DNA of 64,000 bases from Sphingomonadaceae bacterium (GTDB taxonomy: Bacteria > Pseudomonadota > Alphaproteobacteria > Sphingomonadales > Sphingomonadaceae), in the NCBI GenBank assembly GCA_947463325.1, contig CANHQT010000001.1:62001-126000 (forward strand), read 5' to 3'. Position numbers and translations under genes: made by a program. How positions within the stretch are numbered: position 1 is the stretch's first letter; every line of letters starts with the position of its first letter. Below, in pieces: positions 59,575 through 64,000 of this stretch. Under the pieces are notes generated by a model, which made no database searches, was not told where the DNA came from, and saw only the letters and a list, made by a program, of their open reading frames with translations.

Positions 59575-61437
59575 ATGCATGAATTTGACATCATTGTTGT
59601 CGGCGGCGGTCATGCCGGGGTCGAGGCGGCCTGTGCTGCCGCGCGCGCGGGGCAGGGTGATGGGTTGCGCGTCGCTTTGCTCACCTTTGACGCGGCCAAG
59701 ATCGGCGCAATGTCCTGTAACCCCGCTATCGGTGGATTGGGCAAGGGCCATTTGGTTCGGGAAGTTGACGCGCTTGATGGTGTGATCGCCCGCGCCGCCG
59801 ACGCTGGGGCGATACACCACCGCATGCTGAACGCATCGAAGGGTGCGGCCGTTCAAGGGCCGCGCGTTCAGGCCGACCGCAAGCTGTTCGGGGCAGAAGT
59901 CCGGCGCATCGTTGCTGCCCAGCCTGGCTTGTCAGTGATCGAAGGCGAAGCAGCGGCTCTCGATTTGGCGGGTGGCGGGGTTTCAGGACTGGTGCTGGCC
60001 GACGGGAGGCGAATTGCTGCAAGGGCGATTGTGCTGGCGACCGGCACTTTTCTCGGCGGGCGGATGTTCCGCGGGGAAGAGGTCTTGGAGGGTGGTCGCA
60101 TCGACGAGGCTGGAGCCCACCGGTTGGCGCGGCAGCTGCGCGATGCGGCGTTGCCGATGGCCCGCCTCAAGACGGGTACGCCGCCGCGCCTCGATGGTCG
60201 CACCATCGACTGGGCACGCCTGGAGGAGCAGCCGAGCGACACAGGTGACTGGACCATGTCGGCGATGACTAGCCGCCGGCAGGTGTCGCAGGTCAGCTGC
60301 TTCATCACACGGACCAACATTGCGGTCCATGACCTGATTCGTGAGAACCTCCATCGTTCACCGATGTTCACCGGGGCGATTGGCGCCCAGGGGCCGCGCT
60401 ATTGCCCATCGATTGAGGACAAGATCCACCGCTTCGCTGACCGCGACTCACATCAGATCTTTCTGGAACCGGAGGGGCTGGACACGCATCTCGTATATCC
60501 GAACGGCATTTCCACCTCGTTGCCAGCCGATGTGCAGCATCAGATGCTTCGCCTGATGCCGGGCCTTGCGGCCGTGGAGATGGTCGTCCCTGGTTATGCC
60601 GTGGAATATGACCATATCGATCCCCGCGCACTTGATCGGACGTTGATGGTTCGCGCTATTCCCGGGCTCTATTGTGCTGGCCAGATCAACGGCACTACGG
60701 GCTATGAGGAAGCCGCAGCGCAGGGACTGTGGGCCGGAACCAACGCGGCGCTGGCGGTGCTTGGGCGCGACCCCTTCCTGCTCGATCGCTGGCAGGCCTA
60801 TATGGGCGTGTTGATCGATGATCTGGTTCTGTCTGGGGTGAGCGAGCCCTATCGCATGCTCACCGCGCGCGCCGAACATAGGCTGCGCTTGCGGGCCGAC
60901 AATGCGGAGGCGCGCTTGTCTGCCGTTGGCATCACTTCCGGTCTGATTGGGGCGCAGCGAAGCGATCTTATAGAGCGGCACAATAGTCAGCGCGTGACAG
61001 CAGCGGAGATTCTGGCGCGGCCCGTGGACTCTGCAACCCTTCGTGGCGCGGGCATTCCCATTCCCGGGGATGGCGAGCGGCGGTCACTGGCTTATTGGTT
61101 GGGTGCGGCCGATCCCGCAGCGTGGCAGGTGCTCGTGTCCGCCGCATCCGGCCTGGCGGACATAGACGCAGCAGTGCTGGCCGAACTGGTGGAAGACGCG
61201 CGCTATGCCCCCTATGTCGCCCGGCATGAGGCAGAGCAGAGGGCACTCGCAGCCAATGAACGAATCACACTCGATCCGGCTATCGATTATCGGGCGATCG
61301 CCGGACTTTCGAACGAGATGGTCGAACGATTGGATCGTGCGCGGCCAGAAACATTGGGGCAAGCGGGCCGTGTGCCGGGCGTGACACCCGCCGCCCTTAC
61401 CGCCATTCTCGCCCACAGCCGGCGTACCGCTGCGTGA
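59575..61437 (+). CDS. mnmG: tRNA uridine-5-carboxymethylaminomethyl(34) synthesis enzyme MnmG
   Basis: [68 protein letters not shown]-track start 59485 rejected. Confidence 0.98.
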   Translation: MHEFDIIVVGGGHAGVEAACAAARAGQGDGLRVALLTFDAAKIGAMSCNPAIGGLGKGHLVREVDALDGVIARAADAGAIHHRMLNASKGAAVQGPRVQADRKLFGAEVRRIVAAQPGLSVIEGEAAALDLAGGGVSGLVLADGRRIAARAIVLATGTFLGGRMFRGEEVLEGGRIDEAGAHRLARQLRDAALPMARLKTGTPPRLDGRTIDWARLEEQPSDTGDWTMSAMTSRRQVSQVSCFITRTNIAVHDLIRENLHRSPMFTGAIGAQGPRYCPSIEDKIHRFADRDSHQIFLEPEGLDTHLVYPNGISTSLPADVQHQMLRLMPGLAAVEMVVPGYAVEYDHIDPRALDRTLMVRAIPGLYCAGQINGTTGYEEAAAQGLWAGTNAALAVLGRDPFLLDRWQAYMGVLIDDLVLSGVSEPYRMLTARAEHRLRLRADNAEARLSAVGITSGLIGAQRSDLIERHNSQRVTAAEILARPVDSATLRGAGIPIPGDGERRSLAYWLGAADPAAWQVLVSAASGLADIDAAVLAELVEDARYAPYVARHEAEQRALAANERITLDPAIDYRAIAGLSNEMVERLDRARPETLGQAGRVPGVTPAALTAILAHSRRTAA

Positions 61438-62081
61438 CTCAATTGCTGACGACTGAAGCTGAGGCGCGCGCCTATGTTGAAGCCCTCCCGGGTGTTTCAC
61501 GTGAAACGATGGATCGGTTGGATTGCTTCGCGCAACTGCTCGCGGAAGAAAATGCCCGGCAAAATCTCGTAGCAAAGGCGACGCTGGGTGATGCCTTTTG
61601 GGTTCGACATTTGGCGGATAGCGCTCAACTGCTTCGGTTGGCACCAGATGATGCCCGTGACTGGATCGATTTGGGGAGTGGTCCGGGTTTGCCTGGCCTA
61701 GTCATCGCAATCCTGTCCGAGTCGCTGCAGGTGACATTGGTTGAATCCCGACGACTGCGCTGCGCATTTCTCAGGGCGGTTGTTGCACAGCTCAGTTTGG
61801 GTGATCGGGTCACGGTCTCTGAGCAGCGGGTAGAGGGCATGATACCGCGCGCCTATGGGGTGATTTCGGCCCGCGCGTTCGCTCCCCTGCCCCGTCTTTT
61901 GGGCGGCGCCCGTCATTTGTCCGGGCCCGGGACGATTTGGCTGCTTCCCAAGGGAAAAAATGCGGTTAATGAGCTTTCAGCACTTCCGCAAAACTGCCAG
62001 AGAATGTTCCACGTGGAACAGAGCCTGACAGACCAGGAGGCGCGGATTCTCGTCGGTGATGGTGTTCCACCACCCCTTTGA
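61434..62081 (+). CDS. rsmG: 16S rRNA (guanine527-N7)-methyltransferase
   Basis: [40 protein letters not shown]; directly after mnmG. Confidence 0.95.
   Translation: MTQLLTTEAEARAYVEALPGVSRETMDRLDCFAQLLAEENARQNLVAKATLGDAFWVRHLADSAQLLRLAPDDARDWIDLGSGPGLPGLVIAILSESLQVTLVESRRLRCAFLRAVVAQLSLGDRVTVSEQRVEGMIPRAYGVISARAFAPLPRLLGGARHLSGPGTIWLLPKGKNAVNELSALPQNCQRMFHVEQSLTDQEARILVGDGVPPPL
61493..61508. promoter_or_regulatory. parS: parS site 2 (inside rsmG)
   Basis: TGTTTCACGTGAAACG, 15/16 match to TGTTTCACGTGAAACA; encodes part of GVSRET. Confidence 0.9.
62005..62020. promoter_or_regulatory. parS: parS site 3 (inside rsmG)
   Basis: Perfect palindrome TGTTCCACGTGGAACA; encodes part of MFHVEQ. Confidence 0.92.
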
Positions 62082-62101
62082 GCCGGAAACGGACGCACGG
62101 C

Positions 62102-62884
62102 ATGATTCGAATCGCCATAGCCAATCAGAAAGGCGGGGTCGGAAAGACCACGACTGCGATTAACTTGGCGACCGCGCTCGCAGCGAGCGGTTGGCGGACC
62201 CTGCTGATCGATCTTGATCCGCAGGGCAATGCTTCGACGGGCCTTGGTATCGCGGCGGCCAATCGGGACCTGTCCTCCTACGACGTGCTGGGCGGCGAGG
62301 CGTCGATCTCCGAGGCCGCCATTGCTACCCGGATTCCTCGGCTAGACATCGTGCCGGCGACGGTCGACCTTTCGGGGTCAGAAATTGAGCTGGTGGGTGC
62401 CAGTGATCGCACGCACCGCCTGAAGGGCGCGCTTGATGCCGTTCCGGCGGGGCAGTGGGATATCTGCCTGATTGATTGTCCGCCGTCGCTCGGGCTTCTC
62501 ACCCTTAACGCATTGATTACAGCTGATTCTATCTTGGTGCCTCTGCAGTGCGAGTTTTTCGCCCTCGAAGGCCTCAGCCAGCTGCTGCAGACGGTCGAGC
62601 GTATCCGTGCGCGGTTTAATTCCGATCTGGCCATTCTCGGTGTGGCGTTGACGATGTTCGACCGACGCAACCGGCTGACCGATCAGGTGGCGGCTGATGT
62701 TCGGGAATGTTTGGGCGGAATCGTGTTCGACAGCGTCATTCCTCGAAATGTGCGCCTGTCCGAGGCGCCTAGCCATGGGCTTCCTGCATTGGTCTATGAT
62801 CATCGCTGCGCAGGATCGCTGGCCTATATTGAGCTGGCCCGCGAGGTGATCGCGCGCCTGCCGTCACTTAAGAAGGCTGCCTGA
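62102..62884 (+). CDS. parA: Chromosome partitioning ATPase ParA
   Basis: MIRIAIANQKGGVGKTTTAINLATALAASGWRTLLIDLDPQGNASTGLGI; LIDCPPSLGLLTLNAL. Confidence 0.98.
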   Translation: MIRIAIANQKGGVGKTTTAINLATALAASGWRTLLIDLDPQGNASTGLGIAAANRDLSSYDVLGGEASISEAAIATRIPRLDIVPATVDLSGSEIELVGASDRTHRLKGALDAVPAGQWDICLIDCPPSLGLLTLNALITADSILVPLQCEFFALEGLSQLLQTVERIRARFNSDLAILGVALTMFDRRNRLTDQVAADVRECLGGIVFDSVIPRNVRLSEAPSHGLPALVYDHRCAGSLAYIELAREVIARLPSLKKAA

Positions 62885-62885
62885 G

Positions 62886-63827
62886 ATGAACGGAGACCGG
62901 CCCGACCAATCGGCTGCTGCTCCACGCGCAAAGCGCCCTGCAGGGCTCGGGCGGGGCCTTTCGGCTTTGCTCGGCGATATACAGGTCGACGCACCGGTCC
63001 ACAGCGCGCCGGGTACCCCCACCCGCAACGGCCTAGCCATGCTGCCGATTGCCGAGGTCCACCCGCATCCTGATCAGCCACGTCGCCATTTTGATGAAAA
63101 TGCGCTCGCCGAGCTTGCTGATTCAATCGCGGCGCGGGGACTGGTTCAGCCTATCCTCGTCCGCCCCGCTCCCGACGGTAATGGCTGGCAACTGGTCGCT
63201 GGTGAGCGGCGCTGGCGCGCTTCTCAGCGGGCCGGATTGCACCAGATTCCGGCGATCGTGCGGGACCTTGATGACAGCGATACCTTCACCATTGCGCTCA
63301 TCGAGAATATCCAGCGTCAGGATCTGACGGCCATCGAAGAAGCGCAGGCTTATGCCCGAATGCGCGATCAACTGGGCCATGGCCAGGATGCCATTGCGCA
63401 GATGACAGGCAAGTCGCGCAGTCATATCGCCAATATCTTGCGCCTGCTCGACCTTCCGGAAAGCATCCGTGAGCTGGTGTCCACTGGCCAGATCGGTATG
63501 GGGCATGCGCGAGCGCTGATCGGTTATCCCGATGCGGAGGCATTGGCTCGTACGATTGTCTCCAAGGGGCTTTCGGTGCGTAAGGTTGAGGCGCTGGTCC
63601 GCGCAGCGCGCAATGCCAGCGCAAGTGCGGCCAGATCAGCTGCGCGCCCCGCCGCGCCCTCGCCGGATGCTGACATTGCTGCGCTCGAGCGGCATCTTTC
63701 AGACCTTTTGGGGGTGGCCGTGCGAATCGTTCATCAGACCGATCATCGCGGTAGCCTAACGCTTGATTATAGCAGCCTCGAACAGCTGGACATGTTGTGC
63801 CAGCGCCTCACAGGCGAGCAGTTCTGA
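62886..63827 (+). CDS. parB: Chromosome partitioning CTPase/DNA-binding protein ParB
   Basis: GLGRGLSALLGD, HPHPDQPRRHFDENALAELADSIAARGLVQPILVRP, GERRWRASQRAGLHQIPAIV, LIENIQRQDLTAIEEAQAY, SRSHIANILRLLDLP. Confidence 0.98.
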   Translation: MNGDRPDQSAAAPRAKRPAGLGRGLSALLGDIQVDAPVHSAPGTPTRNGLAMLPIAEVHPHPDQPRRHFDENALAELADSIAARGLVQPILVRPAPDGNGWQLVAGERRWRASQRAGLHQIPAIVRDLDDSDTFTIALIENIQRQDLTAIEEAQAYARMRDQLGHGQDAIAQMTGKSRSHIANILRLLDLPESIRELVSTGQIGMGHARALIGYPDAEALARTIVSKGLSVRKVEALVRAARNASASAARSAARPAAPSPDADIAALERHLSDLLGVAVRIVHQTDHRGSLTLDYSSLEQLDMLCQRLTGEQF

Positions 63828-63982
63828 ACTTAACTATCTGTTTAAACGTCTAAAAATTTCCTAACGCTCCGGTAACCATAGCGGGCAGCGAATCCTGAAC
63901 CTGTCACCATTTATACCGGCATGGCTCGCCGGCTGTCCGGATGGGCGGACAGAGTAACGGGTAATCAAGGGACCACATTCAC

Positions 63983-64000
63983 ATGAGCAAGTTCATGCAT
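63983..64000 (+). CDS. Start of a truncated ORF (MSKFMH...), possibly a Flp/Fap pilin
   Basis: ATGAGCAAGTTCATGCAT at the window edge with an AAGGGACC upstream; identity is a guess from six residues. Confidence 0.3.

Noticed and set aside
1-64000. Search by eye for tRNA, rRNA, CRISPR, prophage, IS or toxin-antitoxin elements
   Set aside because: None recognised; no transposase, integrase or attachment-like repeats seen. A tRNAscan/Infernal run would be needed to be certain.

Overview
This is a gene-dense, high-GC window of ordinary chromosomal backbone from an alphaproteobacterium. Gene content and family flavour suggest Sphingomonadales (inference). I see no prophage, IS element, CRISPR array, rRNA or tRNA. 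Its most interesting property is that it appears to contain the chromosomal replication origin and partitioning region. A DnaA-box cluster, including a 17-bp palindromic pair, lies between ppsR (DUF299/RP001-type) and hemE, in the gene context dnaQ-coaE-aroE-maf-ppsR / hemE-hemJ-rho, with coding strand diverging on both sides. About 7-10 kb away lie mnmE-mnmG-rsmG-parA-parB and three parS palindromes, two of them inside the rsmG reading frame. MipZ-like and DivK-like cell-cycle genes are near the left end. Other notable items: a yybP-ykoY-like Mn2+ riboswitch before a TMEM165/GDT1 gene, with a motif-degenerate GDT1-like paralogue upstream; all four parts of the 'ligase-associated DNA damage response' module (ligase, MBL exonuclease, Lhr helicase, PdeM) scattered over 15 kb; a type III PKS-methyltransferase-FAD oxidoreductase operon; a Gly-rich dual cold-shock-domain protein; a two-DTG aspartic protease; and an apparent non-canonical start for mnmE. 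All calls come from reading motifs and ORFs; no database search was possible.
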